Origin: Tenebrio molitor
Taxonomy: Eukaryota; Arthropoda; Insecta; Coleoptera; Tenebrionidae
NCBI RefSeq assembly: GCF_963966145.1
Contig: NC_091052.1
Location: forward strand, 15,996,001-16,060,000
Direction: 5' to 3'
DNA length: 64,000 bases
The notes under the pieces were generated by a model. That model had not been told where the DNA came from, ran no database searches, and saw nothing but the letters and a program-made list of their open reading frames with translations. Shown here piece by piece: positions 46,428 to 57,700 of the stretch (positions are counted from its first letter, which is position 1; each line of letters begins with the position of its first letter). A program made the position numbers and the translations under genes.

Positions 46428-46621
46428 TACTTCAAAGTAGCGCTAATCTCTCACTCATTTAAACATAAACCAGGCGAATAAACCCAATTACCTACCATTT
46501 TCACCACGATTTCCATTACTGTAGTATGATTTAATAATAAAAAATTTATGTTGAAACATTTTGAATTATAACCTGCTAACTTGAAAGTTGTCAGAAATAA
46601 TTGAAATAAATAATTTCATAG

Positions 46622-47004
46622 ATAGAGGTATTTTCATATTTGGTGGCGGAAACAAAAGACTGAGAAATGTCACAAAAATGTTTTGTCAGTGTCAAATTTC
46701 TCATAAACGCCGTAAAAAGGAATGTCTACATAAATTTATTTTTTCGCTAAACAGATTGAAAAAACAAATTCTAAGGAAACCAATTTTTGTCAGTACTTCA
46801 AAAGGAAAAGTTATTCTCATATAATCAAACGTATTACAAATTATTTCTCTAATTCGACGATGAATAACTTTCTTATTACCAATTTGCTGCATTTCTGTCG
46901 AAATCACGAACGTCTTTGAGAAATTTGACACTACAATTTGACAATACAAATTTGTGACATTTCTCAGTCTTTTGTTTCTGCCACCAAATATGAAAATATC
47001 TCTA
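46622..47004. mobile_element. MITE family N, copy 2
   Basis: Arms of about 75 bp: gaggtattttcatatttggt ggcggaaacaaaagactgag at the left and ctcagtcttttgtttctgcc accaaatatgaaaatatctc at the right. Confidence 0.9.
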
Positions 47005-48424
47005 CAACATGATCAAGAATGACTGACTCTGTTGGTAACAATGAAAATTTGAATGATTTTGGTATCACTGTAATCTAAACGCATTTCCGGTTGTCACCTT
47101 TGACAGAGTTGAGAGGCAAATTTGACGTTTACCATCAAAGGGTCATCTTTGTAATGGCATAAAGATATCCTACATAACCTATTTTTTTTAATATGTCAAG
47201 TTAAAACATCCGGTCAGTGCCAATTACAAAACAGAAAAACACCAATATTTTTCAATTGTTTCATTGCCAACAGACTCAGTCATTGTTGGATCACGCTGTA
47301 TTTGTTAATTCCACGGCAACCCTGATCGAAAGACTTTTTGATCATACGATATTTTGTGAGTGGAGAAGAAAACAAAAAACCAAAGGGGTGGATGAAAATA
47401 TTATCCTACGTTTTTAAGCGTTCCAGAAGCGTGAAATTTTCGTCTTTGTGGTCCTATTTTTCCCAACTTAAGAAAATGTTGTTGGTCAAGGTAAACATTG
47501 AAATAGGCAGGTTTGTGCAAATACTAATTATTTCTTCTCTTTCTGATTGACCTTCCTACTACCTAAACGATGAACTAAAAAATTTGGTACCTTACATACA
47601 AATTTTTTTGAGAAAATGACAAATTTTACTTCAAAAATTTAATGGACCTTTGCAAATAAGGATGCTCTTTGTCGCAGTGACGTCACGGCGCAAAGGAATT
47701 CTTGGGAATTCTGCGTTCTATGAGGTTTTTTATTATTTTCTTTCTCTATTGATGCAACTGGGGTTGGAATTTTCATTCCTTTTTCGGGTTATGCAAAAGT
47801 GACGCTAATAACACCAGTTTTTTGGATTGTTCTCGTTTTCTGCATCATATGGCCGGAATTTTCATGTAGGATTTTATCAGCCGCTTGGCCTTCGGCTACA
47901 GAAGACGATCTCCAGCTCCCATGTCGCTTCAAGTCCAGCATGTCCACGCCTGGTGCATTTGCCATCAATAATGTTGATGATCTTCGTCGAAACGAATGAC
48001 CATATTAGATTGGGTTTGGAAGTTGTAGAAATTTTGCCAGTTCATAAGGAATCTTGGAGATTATGTGCTTGCCAACTACTTGCTTTACGCATCTGCAGGG
48101 CCGGCGGAAGAAAAATATATAGGCCGGGCAAGTACCTATTTTGGCGCCCCCCCCCTTACCGACACTAGAAAATATGAGCTGATTAAAAAAGTACCAATAA
48201 ATTTTAAAATGCAATTTTATTTGCACAAAATCTAAATACTAACTGTAAATAATTATATTCCATATAATTATTTTTCTACATTGGAAAAAATTAATTTGCG
48301 AGCCTACGCTTCAGCAAAATCTTTAATAATAGATGCACAATCAATTTTGGTTAACATTTCATATTCAATGGATATCATCGCTAGTTCAACCAGGCGATCT
48401 TATGACATTGATGATCGTAAATAA

Positions 48425-48513
48425 TTTTTTTTTTGCATATCGTAATAAAAGTACCACTTTTTTAAACTAACAATCGTAATGAAAGTAGCACTTTTTTAAA
48501 CGAAAAATCGTAG
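48425..48513. repeat. Short tandem repeat, unit about 42-44 bp, cut by element O
   Basis: Units of the type aatcgtaatgaaagtagcac ttttttaaacgaa occur about twice before 48514 and resume at 48815. Confidence 0.7.
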
Positions 48514-48814
48514 GGTAATTGTTCACTTTAACTACTTCTGGAATTTTCGCGTTTTTTCTGGCTAGACAGCCTCAGGACGTCCTCCTACATCGTTTCCCAC
48601 CAGTCAAACCTTGTGCAAATGAAAATTTTCCTTACCCTTTAGTTATACTAAGACTTGGCGCGACCTTGACGCGACCTTGAAACACAACAAGAGAGGAAAA
48701 AAAAGGCATTTGCACAAGGTTTGAATGGTGGGAGACGATCTAGGAGGACGCCCTGAGGCTGTCTAGCCAGAAAAAACGCGAAAATTCCAGAAGTAGTTAA
48801 AGTGAACAATTACC
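48514..48814. mobile_element. hAT-type MITE O, 8-bp target duplication
   Basis: 301 bp with about 100-bp arms: ggtaattgttcactttaact acttctggaattttcgcg and the reverse complement ending caattacc. The flank aatcgtag is repeated exactly at 48506-48513 and 48815-48822. Confidence 0.95.
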
Positions 48815-48984
48815 AATCGTAGTGAAAGTAAGTAGTAAGTACTTTTTTGCATCATTTTATTCTATCCCTTGGAGATGATTATCAAAGTATACCTACTTTT
48901 CTTTTTAATTTTTCATAAGTAAGTCCTTTTAGGCCAAATTTCTCAACTTACAACGATATGCAAAAAAAATAGCGTGTACAACAC

Positions 48985-49085
48985 GTTATGAAAGTCTCTT
49001 TTTATCACTCATTTGCTTGGTTAACTCGGACTACGGCCTCGTTTATCACACTGCAAATTAATGAAAAAAAGTATGACTTTCATAA
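48985..49085. repeat. Foldback module 6
   Basis: ttatgaaagtctctttttat cac..atttgc pairs with gcaaat..atgaaaaaaagtatgactttcataa around ttaactcggactacggcctc gttta. Confidence 0.78.
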
Positions 49086-49092
49086 CTATGTA

Positions 49093-49304
49093 CAGTGGCG
49101 AGCACGGAATTTCGCACACATTGGACATTTCACTGACATAATTTTATTAAAATGAGATACTGGCGGCAGTTTAGTGACAGTTTAGGTGAAACATCAGTCA
49201 TGATCACATATATGATGATTGATTATAATGACAATAAAGCTTAGACTAGATAGTTTTTTTTAATGACATACAAATTGGTGTGCGAAATTCCGTGCTCCCC
49301 ACTG
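49093..49304. mobile_element. MITE family B, copy 2
   Basis: Same ends as 39080-39312, slightly shortened inside; TA at 49091-49092 and 49305-49306. Confidence 0.92.
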
Positions 49305-49306
49305 TA

Positions 49307-49675
49307 CTATCGCGATCAAAAAATTTTGGACACTAATGTCATCGTTCTGTCATACATTCTAAAACGACCCTTATGTATTAATAACCTCAATTTTGATTGT
49401 GTCAATTTTGAAAATGTGAATGTCAGATTTACCGAGAAAATACATATTCAAAAAGTTGTAAAAATCAGACAAATGGAATAGAACGAGGTTTTAATTAATA
49501 AAAAATATAAAACAAATACCCAAATGTAATCGCATATTAAAAAAATTATATTTTAAACCGGTGTCACATTGACAACAATTTCATCTTTCATGTGACAGTT
49601 TCAATAAAGCATGATTTAGAGTAATTTTTTTAATGTGACAGAAGTTTGATGTCCAAAATTTTATGATCGTAATAG
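49307..49675. mobile_element. MITE family C, copy 2, abutting family B
   Basis: Matches 41147-41512 closely along its length; shares the TA at 49305-49306 with family B. Confidence 0.92.
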
Positions 49676-51280
49676 TACTTGCACAAATAACTATTTAATT
49701 AATTTCAATTTCGATAAACGTGTTTCCTCTGATGCAAAAAAGTCGTAAATTGTCGGTCTTGCCAGCAATCGGCGATTCATAAAGAGAAAAGCTAAAAAGT
49801 GTTTCCATTACCAGCTTCAATAACATTTTTTAAACCTGATACAACAGGATTTGTTTGTGATTTGTACCTATTTCGGTTTGCTTTATTGACATTATGTATT
49901 GACAGTTGGCATACATTTCAAATTTACCTAAACGTCTAGGTTTTTGTAATCTTTTAATAATAAAATGGTTTTTTTGTTAGAACATGACATAAAAGTCACC
50001 AAAAGCCACCAGAATTTATTGCAAACTCAAACAGTAATTGTTGCCCACACGGTATAATGATTATAGAGATACATTGCAGGCGGGTATCAATCCAGAGAGG
50101 GCGCCGATTTGACTCCGCTGACCGTTCACATAATACGAGTATACCTACCCAACAACAGTCTAACTGTAAAAAGACCTAAATCTGGCCTGTCCATGGCTGC
50201 TATAGCATCACCAACGTAAACTAAACCCATCTGTACATTTTCAGTAATAAACTAGCTAAAAAAGACCGAAATCTGGCCTGCCGGTTTGGTTATATTGGAA
50301 GTGTCGCCCTTTTCAGTCATTGACTAGATGTTAGCAGAGAATGATTTAAATTTTTCGTTACTTATTAAAAGCATGATTTCACTTTTTGGCGCCCCTTAAA
50401 CTCGGCGCCCCGGGCGGGCGCCCGGGTCGCCCGGCCCTTCCGCCGGCCCTGCGCATCTGCCACGTTCATACTGATAGAAGAAGCGTGGATCCGGCAACTA
50501 ATGTTGGCCAATTTTTTTAATCTTCCCCATTTGTTATTACGAATTTTCTTGGCACATTGTTTTTTGTCGAAATAATTAATTCGAACCACTATGATATTAT
50601 TCTTATGGTCTACGTCCTGCATCTTCAAATTATAAAGCTCATTACATCGGCATCCTCCAGCGACCCCAAAAATCGCTACCACTTTCTTCATCAAAAAAAT
50701 TTCAATAAGAGCGTCTAACAGAAATTTCACAACCCCGCGTCTCTCGAAAATACCTGCGATTTTCGGACTTGATATCCATCATTTTTTCTCTTGATAAACA
50801 CTGTTAAACGTTCCAACTTGGAAATATCAAGATTCTTATTTACGGAAATTATTAATTTGAGCATTGAATATTCCGACCACAGGGTAGCAGCTAGCAGCGG
50901 ATTTCAGTACGTTTTTCCAAAAATACGCATACAATTTTTATAGATCTATTTGTATCTTTTTTTGGATTTAGTGGGCAGCAACGAACCAGACGCAACTTTA
51001 GCAACCTCTTCAATTGAACTCACTTTTTCTTCGCAAAATTATGCAAAGAAATTTGTTGTTTGAAAATTTTCACGGGTCGCTGGGTGGTTATAAAGGTTCT
51101 TACAATCAGCCACCTCGTAATTTTGAGCCGCGATTTTAGTTTTAATTTTCATTATTTTTCAAAATTGATAAGGAGCGGGGAGAAGGAAAAATGTATACAA
51201 TGCACGATGCGTAAGCCCTTCGCCCTCCTTGGCTTGAAAAGTTTACTTACGCATCTGCATCTTGCAATGTAAATAACTAT

Positions 51281-51510
51281 TGTTAAATAAAAAATAATTT
51301 ATTTGTGGTGGGTTTTTATTTGACCTTACCAATATGTGTTTTGGAAATCACTACAGTAACGAACATAAAAAAATGTTCAAATAAAGGTATTTACCATTTA
51401 CTCAAAACATGACATACAGATGGCGGAACCGTCCACAAATCCACAATAACTAGACATTTTACTCTTGTTCAGTTGGTTTTTTCAATGAAAGAAAGTTTCA
51501 TTGGATTTTT
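51281..51510 (+). repeat. Duplicate of the Hex1 3' flank without a hexokinase body
   Basis: Parallels 45594-45818. The first part (aaataaaaaataatttattt gtggtg) also resembles the Hex2 3' end near 61620-61650. No hexokinase exon is detectable upstream of it. Confidence 0.85.
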
Positions 51511-51928
51511 TTCAATATTTGTATAACAACGCTTTGTATATAGCTTATATAATGATCTAAAGGTGGAAGGCATTTGATATTTGCGTGCGTATTAATTTTA
51601 ATTTTTGCCACAACAGCACTAGATAAAATATTGGTTAGACAAAGAATGCGTTTCGCAATAGTATTTGCGCATTCTCTGTGTAAAAATGTTTACGGCAAAT
51701 AGGGTCAATAATATTTTTGTTTGCTTAACAAATCGTCATCGCCTTTTTCTAAAGATGTTTTATCAACATAAGATAATCAACGAGATCCAGACTTCCAAGG
51801 CGTAGATATGCTATCGCATTTGAATCGCTTACTGAACTAAGTATCAACAATTAAAAATTCTTTTTAAAAACATAAGTTAATTACGAGTTCAGTTCTTTGA
51901 GCAAAGGTAACTAGTCCTACAACTTAAA

Positions 51929-53042
51929 ATGTCTGGAGGGTCTGGTTTCAAGGTGCCCACTGCATCGGCTAATAGTGTAGTAACATTCAGGATCATTATC
52001 AATGACAAATGAATTAGTGGAGGGGGTTCCATGTAAAGAACTTAATTTATTAGGTACAAAGAGAGTTAAGCTGTTACTGTTACTTCTTTAGTTGCTTGCT
52101 GGTGGTCATTGGAGACCAAGTGGTACAAGAAAATGAGGCAAAAACAAATATTCGAATGTGTGAACGAGCTCGGAAGACTCGAACTGAACCTCATCGGCGT
52201 GGAGAACGACACTGAATATCACATTTCAAACGAGGTAAAATTATTTTACTATGATTTATCTTCAACAACGCGTATATTTGAGATAGAATCCCTTGTTAAT
52301 TATGGTGTCTTTTAAATGGGAACTATTCGATGTTTTTACTCTAGATACTTTCAAAAGAATTTAGCTTCTGGACCCATTTATTGGATTCCGATCACTTTAG
52401 GTGGGTCATGAACAGATACATAGATCCGAGATAATTTTCTTTTGACCGCAACAAATCTAAAGTTAATTGGTATATGTGACCCACCTAAAACTTAACTACG
52501 AAATTTATTTTCACTTTCACTAATTTATTTACAATCAGCTTAATCGAGTTATGTAAAAACAAAATATCCTTCTTATAGTCTGTGATGATGTGATTGCGTA
52601 CAGTGTTACAAAATTGCCAATTACCCACTTGCCATAAACAATCCATACCAGAGCGTAAATGCAAGTTGTCGTATACAAATCGTTTGAAGTTTTTATTCTT
52701 CATCACCAGTCATATGACGTAGTAATTATTTAATTCACTCCATTTAACTTCTTCATTGGTTCTTGTTATTTTTATTGAAAACTAGCGCTTACTAGTTAGG
52801 ACCCAAATTACTTCGCTAAATCTTCCCCAATTTTTTTATCAAGTCGTCGTATAGACCACCATTATTTTTTCAAACTAAATGTCATTAATTTTAAACTAGT
52901 GTTTGTCAAAATTTTCGTAAAATTTTTACAAGAGAAAAATGCATCCGAAACAACATCCAAGTTCGAAGAGGACGTGCATGTGCAGACCCCTTCCGATCCC
53001 CAAGACAAATCCGACAAACCCGAAAGTAGGTTTGTTTTTTAA
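51929..53042 (+). CDS. Possible small gene, about 98 residues, unknown function
   Basis: Not recognised. Proposed exons 51929-51974, 52092-52234 and 52935-53042, phases agreeing. The first starts at MSGGSGFKVPTASAN; the second is ACWWSLETKWYKKMRQ.. to ..DTEYHISNE with a GTAAAA donor; the third, KNASETTSKFEEDVHV.., is acidic and ends SRFVF. Exons 2 and 3 show coding-like codon choice (G/C in third positions), unlike the surroundings. The first donor (GTGTAG) is weak. The third exon could instead splice on at GTAGGT (53026). There is no signal peptide or obvious membrane helix. It lies between the hexokinases, in the same direction, but its phase does not fit splicing into Hex2 exon 2. Confidence 0.42.
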
Positions 53043-54669
53043 ATACAATATTTGCTTGTCTTATCTAAAGCGACGTACCTGAATATGATTTTTATCCGCG
53101 AGAGTAATTAATCCGGAACGAATTCAAAGAATGGTAGCTTACATAGGAATTAAAAGGGCCACTTTTAGGATATAAAATTTGCAAAAGTACCATGTACATC
53201 GTACTGATAAGCTCACATGAGAAACATTTAAGAGAACATTTTTGTTGAGAATTATGTTGACCTTCACTGAGACTTGCTTTCAAGTTCATTAAAAATTCTT
53301 TCTTTAGTTCGGTGTTATTTTGCATGTCCCAGTTTACAGTGATATTTCCTGGTTCCGGTTGCCGCCAACTCAAATATGTAATCACAGTTTTTTAAAATTA
53401 AAAAAACATTGAGAAATTCATGTATCTATTATTAGTATTACAGAAAGTCAACCTTCATAGGTATTTATACTATAATTTAAACTACATTGAAATACTTGAT
53501 TTTTAATTCTACTCAACAAAAAGAAGACAAAGTAATGATAACATTTTTTTTTTTATACTATAATTTAAACTACATTGAAATATTTGATTTTTAATTCTAC
53601 TCAACAAAAAGAAGACATAAAGTAATGATAACATGAGTTAGGTAATGAAGGTTTATTATTAGTTGGGATAGGGAACAGCGTCGCGACAGAAATGAAATGA
53701 CTCTTTACTAACTCCACCGTAGCAGTGGCAGAAATTGAGATATTGAATGAAAACTTTCTTTTTACATATGTATCTAAAAAATGTGTTCAAATTTCGAAAT
53801 AAGTATTGATTCCTCGTTTTTATTGTGTCGGTGAATGAATTTTTGTTGTTGTTTGGGCTTTCCAGAGTGGAAACAATACATTTATCCCTCCACAAAAAGG
53901 ATAATCCTCACTCTGGTATAATAATTTTTAATTAACATTTGTTTAAATTAAATTACACGGTTCCAAACAAATTGCAAAAACGGAAAGATGGGTTACGAAA
54001 GTAGATATTTTGCAATCAGACTACATTTTCTCTTGTAGTGATTCGGAGAAACCTTATTTCTTTAATTTCTCGGCAGACCCTTATTTTTTTCATCCTACGT
54101 GAAACCAGCATTCAAGAATGTGCCTAACGAAACATACAGTTATGTTGCACAAACTATGGCCACGCAACAAGTTATGATAATCTTTATCAAAAACTGCTTT
54201 CACTTGCTGGCATTAAAATTATATTACCGGTGCCCTTGAATGGGTCGATTGTCGAGTCGCATTTTTATTTAAATCAAGTATGGATCAACGTTTTGTCTTG
54301 CATAGACGTCACCCTCACGACACGACTCTCATTCATCGGATCGATCGGTGTGGTACTCCACCGATGCAATGGTGTAAATTTCCCGAGGAAGTTATGTCAA
54401 TATAATTTCCGCTTTCCATGGAAAGAATTCCAAAATATCCACCTCCCATCGATCGAATTTTCAAGGGCAGACGAGCCCCCAAATCGTGTCGGCGCTTTCT
54501 AGAAGTCGGTGAGGCATCCGCGCACCCTTCCCGTGACGTCGCCGATCGATCGCTGGGGGTGTGGTGGGAAAAGTTCCTCCTGAAGGTGACCTCAACTTGT
54601 CCTTCCTGCTACAAAACAAACTAGACATTCGCGTGCGTAACCTCATACGTGAGTGACCATCCAACTGGG
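53043..54669. other. Region before Hex2 exon 1a
   Basis: Contains an 88-bp-spaced direct repeat (53466-53634). Minus-strand frames at 53092-53385 and 53659-53895 show no family likeness. From about 54230 base composition rises in G+C, which fits the Hex2 distal promoter and leader. Confidence 0.55.
53466..53634. repeat. Direct duplication, two 80-bp copies
   Basis: tatactataatttaaactac attgaaatacttgattttta.. at 53466-53545 and again at 53554-53634 with one substitution and a 3-nt change; recent. Confidence 0.95.
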
Positions 54670-54720
54670 ATGAAAATGGTACAAGCACCATTCGAGACCA
54701 GGGAATACGTCACGCCAGAA
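54670..54720 (+). CDS. Hex2 alternative first exon 1a
   Basis: 17 codons from ATG to a strong GTAAGT donor in phase 0, matching the phase of exon 2. Two nearby in-frame ATGs (first and third codons). It lies 4.4 kb before exon 2 with its own presumed promoter. Confidence 0.6.
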
Positions 54721-57700
54721 GTAAGTTAAGGTTTTACAATTTTTTAACGCCCGGTTCGCAAACGGTTCTAGAGCGCGGTGATCGGAATAGGTCAAGCAGA
54801 GGCACTGCAGGCTTGTTTGTTCATAATATCGTTTTTATTCGCCGCTCAGTACATCACGATCAGCGCACATTTAATAGAGTTTTTATTTGTTTTCTTGTAA
54901 ATTAATTTTAATGATAAATAATGCACTGTTCCTTATCCGATTCCTTGCATTTGAGTTCCACTTTATATATATTTGTTCTTTATGCGCCATGTGCCCTGTG
55001 CTAGATACGGAGGGAGTCATTCACGAAACTCAAATAATAATTTGCAAATCGTTAACGAAACGGCAAATACAATGCTTAAACAATATCAGTTGTCATGGTT
55101 TTGAATTTGCAATGTCTTATCCAGCCTTATTGCCGGGTTTCGTGAATGACCCCCTTCAAAAATAAGCTACATTTTCCAGGAAAAGTGTAGGTATAAAAAA
55201 TCGAATTTCTGTTCGTTTTATACCTATTTGATCTTTTGCTGTGCGTACCTATTGCATGCACGTACTTATGGTTGATTTCAATAGATCAAGCATTTGCATA
55301 TCATGCTTATGCAATATTTTTACACCTTAGATTCACCTTGAACTAATCCAGCGTATGTACGCTGAACTTGCTGACGTATGTAGGTATGTACGTATCATCA
55401 CGAGGAGAGACACTGCGCATGTCCACAGACACACCTACAAAATCCAACCTCTTGGGGGAGTCCAGAGTCTTCATTCTTTAAAGACCAAAGCAGAATGTTT
55501 GCGATTCAGTGATAGTGATGTAACATTTCACGTTTTTGCATCAGCTTTGTCCTTTGTCGCTTAAAGGCCAGCGAATTCTATGTACTTGAACTGAACGAGG
55601 AAATAAGTGCATACTTTATATGACTATACACTAGGTATATAAAAAAATGTCTTTCTATTTCAGTTACGATTGAAGAACATTTTCCATTTTGTGTAACTGA
55701 CGCAGTTGCACAAAGTTCAATTTTGTATCATCGTTCTAGTGATTATTGGTATTGGTAGTAGAATTAAGTACTGTAAATGTCATATCAACTGTGATGTCAA
55801 AAATGAATCTGAAACCATGTTGTAGGATCAAAATAAACTACGTATTAAGGGGGTAGATTATTATTGTAACAAAATTTGGGAGACAATTTGAAATTTCATT
55901 TTCAAGGGAACGCCATTGCTTCATAATTGGGACATCCTGTTGGTCAACTTGTCCAAATAATATGTAATAAAAATAATAATGATCATGAATACCAACCCAA
56001 TGCAATTAAAATAAAAGTCACTACATTATTAATTTAAAAAAATAGAAAAAATAGCATGTTACACTCGTTTTACAAGACATGTTGTCGAAACTCTCTTGTT
56101 CGACAATTGACTGTCTTGTACAACTCGTATAACAATATCCTATTGTGAATTTATCAAAAAATTAAGCGGTTCACGTATATATGACCCTTGCTGATATACA
56201 CAAAACACTTGAACGTATCGGTGAATGTCAGTCGACTTAATTGATTAATTATTTTAAAAAATAAAATTTGTACACATTGAAACTGTCATTCATATTTTTC
56301 AATCTGGGTCTACTTTATTAGGCTCGCAATAGATTGGTTGATAAAGTTTAATTAAAGTTACGAACAATTGTTCAATTAAAGTAAATAAATAGAAATTGCG
56401 CGATAAAGTTCTAAGAAAATGATAAAGAGAATTGAGGAATGACAGATAAATGTTTTCTGATTGCAAAGAAAAGTAAGAATGATATCGAAACAGAAAAAGT
56501 CCAAAAGATCGCCTGTCAAGCAGGTGACAAACGTAGAAGTTGACGGATAAAAGGCTTTGGTTCAAGAGATAAAGATCAAAATAAGTACCTAATACGTTGT
56601 TTATTAGTGAGTTTGGACAGATCGGACTTGATTAAAATTATTGCATCATAAATTTTCGATAATTGTTTTTGTTCATAAAAAAATTTTTGTTCGACACTGT
56701 CAGAATTTGAGAATTTTCTCCTATGTGAACGGATTTTGATAAATGTCACAACTTGTCAAAACGAAACGTCAAGCTAATTTTAAAGGTTTTAAGCGATTTT
56801 GAGCTTTTAAGGGCCTCGTCGAACAAAAAAACGTTGTATTCAACTCGTTCGTGTGTAAATTGGGTCCTTTTTGGCACTCGTGGGCCTTTAAAACGCTCGT
56901 CCTCGTTTACGAGTGCCAAAAAAGGCCCAATTTACACACAAACTCGTCAAATAAACTACTATTACTTTACACTCATCATTAAACTATTGAAATTGAAAAT
57001 ACTGCATTCAAATTTAACTTCTTTGAACTAAATAAGAGTAGAACAAAAATAACTACATTCTTACACATTAATTGTTTGTATTAATAGGTACAGTCGCGGC
57101 CGTTGAAAACTCAGACACTTTGACAACGCCAAACTTTTGGCTTTGTAAATGGTACCGAAAGTGACGTTTCTCAAGATGTCACTCAAACATTATCCACATT
57201 AATTTCTCTCGCAATGACTGTTATATTCACACCGTCCCTCAGTCTAACACATTTTTGCAAATCAGATAATTGCGGCATTTCAAAAGTTACGCTCGATTCT
57301 GATCTAATATGTCAAAAACTGACACTGACTTTATAAACCTTGATGAAAATCCTGTTTACGCTAATCAAATTTCGGAATTTATACAGAGTGTTTAAATCTT
57401 TCCTGTCTGAGATTTCAACGGCCGCGACTGTACATAGTTGTTCTTTTTTTTTGCGATGTTTGTTTATTGCATGTATGTATTTATTTTTTAGGTACTTTCT
57501 TAATCCTAGTTTGTGTAGTGTAGGAAATTTTTGTAATTGCCTAATCTTAATCTTCACTCCGCTCTCATAAATATACCTAATCTCTAATCAGATTATCCTG
57601 TTTATCATTTACATTCTTTCCTGGGATTACGAGATCAAGTGTGCTGTCATTTTTGACACTATTAGGTATTTTGCGTCTGGTTCAGTTTCAGACGTGACAT

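Larger units (their letters stand above)
48096..50451. mobile_element. Non-autonomous hAT-type element P with 8-bp target duplication
   Basis: Ends cagggccggcggaag and cttccgccggccctg, with the flank cgcatctg repeated exactly at 48088-48095 and 50452-50459. It inserted into the Crypton. No transposase frame remains. Inside are element O, foldback 6 and the B-C pair. Confidence 0.9.
47830..51000 (-). pseudogene. Crypton-type tyrosine recombinase, frameshifted and split by a hAT element
   Basis: Read on the minus strand. At about 50900-50740 LISVNKNLDISKLERLTVFI is a Crypton core-binding segment. At 50730-50460 VAIFGVAGGCRCNELYNLKM holds the first catalytic Arg region. After the 48096-50451 insertion the frame resumes near 48095 and, in a shifted frame, shows ANAPGVDMLDLKRHGSWRSS with the late catalytic His/Trp region and SVAEG. 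At least two frameshifts, and the end is unclear. The family assignment rests on these blocks and is good; the limits of the element are not known. Confidence 0.75.
45380..51928. other. Region between Hex1 and the small predicted gene, mostly transposons
   Basis: Begins with the Hex1 3' untranslated region (AATAAA-like runs near 45598-45610). It then holds a segment duplicated at 51281-51510, part of family A, MITEs T and N, the Crypton remnant, a hAT element with nested MITEs, and a foldback. 47010-47800 and 51511-51870 contain nothing I can name. Confidence 0.7.

Noticed and set aside
47217..47550. Overlapping frames with weak nuclease-like look
   Set aside because: No motif; they lie in transposon debris and overlap each other.
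52485..52706. Minus-strand 73-residue frame that could suggest a receptor fragment
   Set aside because: It lies in the proposed intron of the small gene and has no recognisable motif or splice sites.
52939..53025. Third alternative first exon of Hex2 (ATG to GTAGGT, phase 0)
   Set aside because: The other frame of the same DNA has far better codon usage and joins the upstream exon in phase, so I assigned it to the small gene; kept only as a weak alternative.
54230..54502. 90-residue frame before Hex2 exon 1a
   Set aside because: No family likeness, ATG context unremarkable, and the GC-rich leader position fits an untranslated region.
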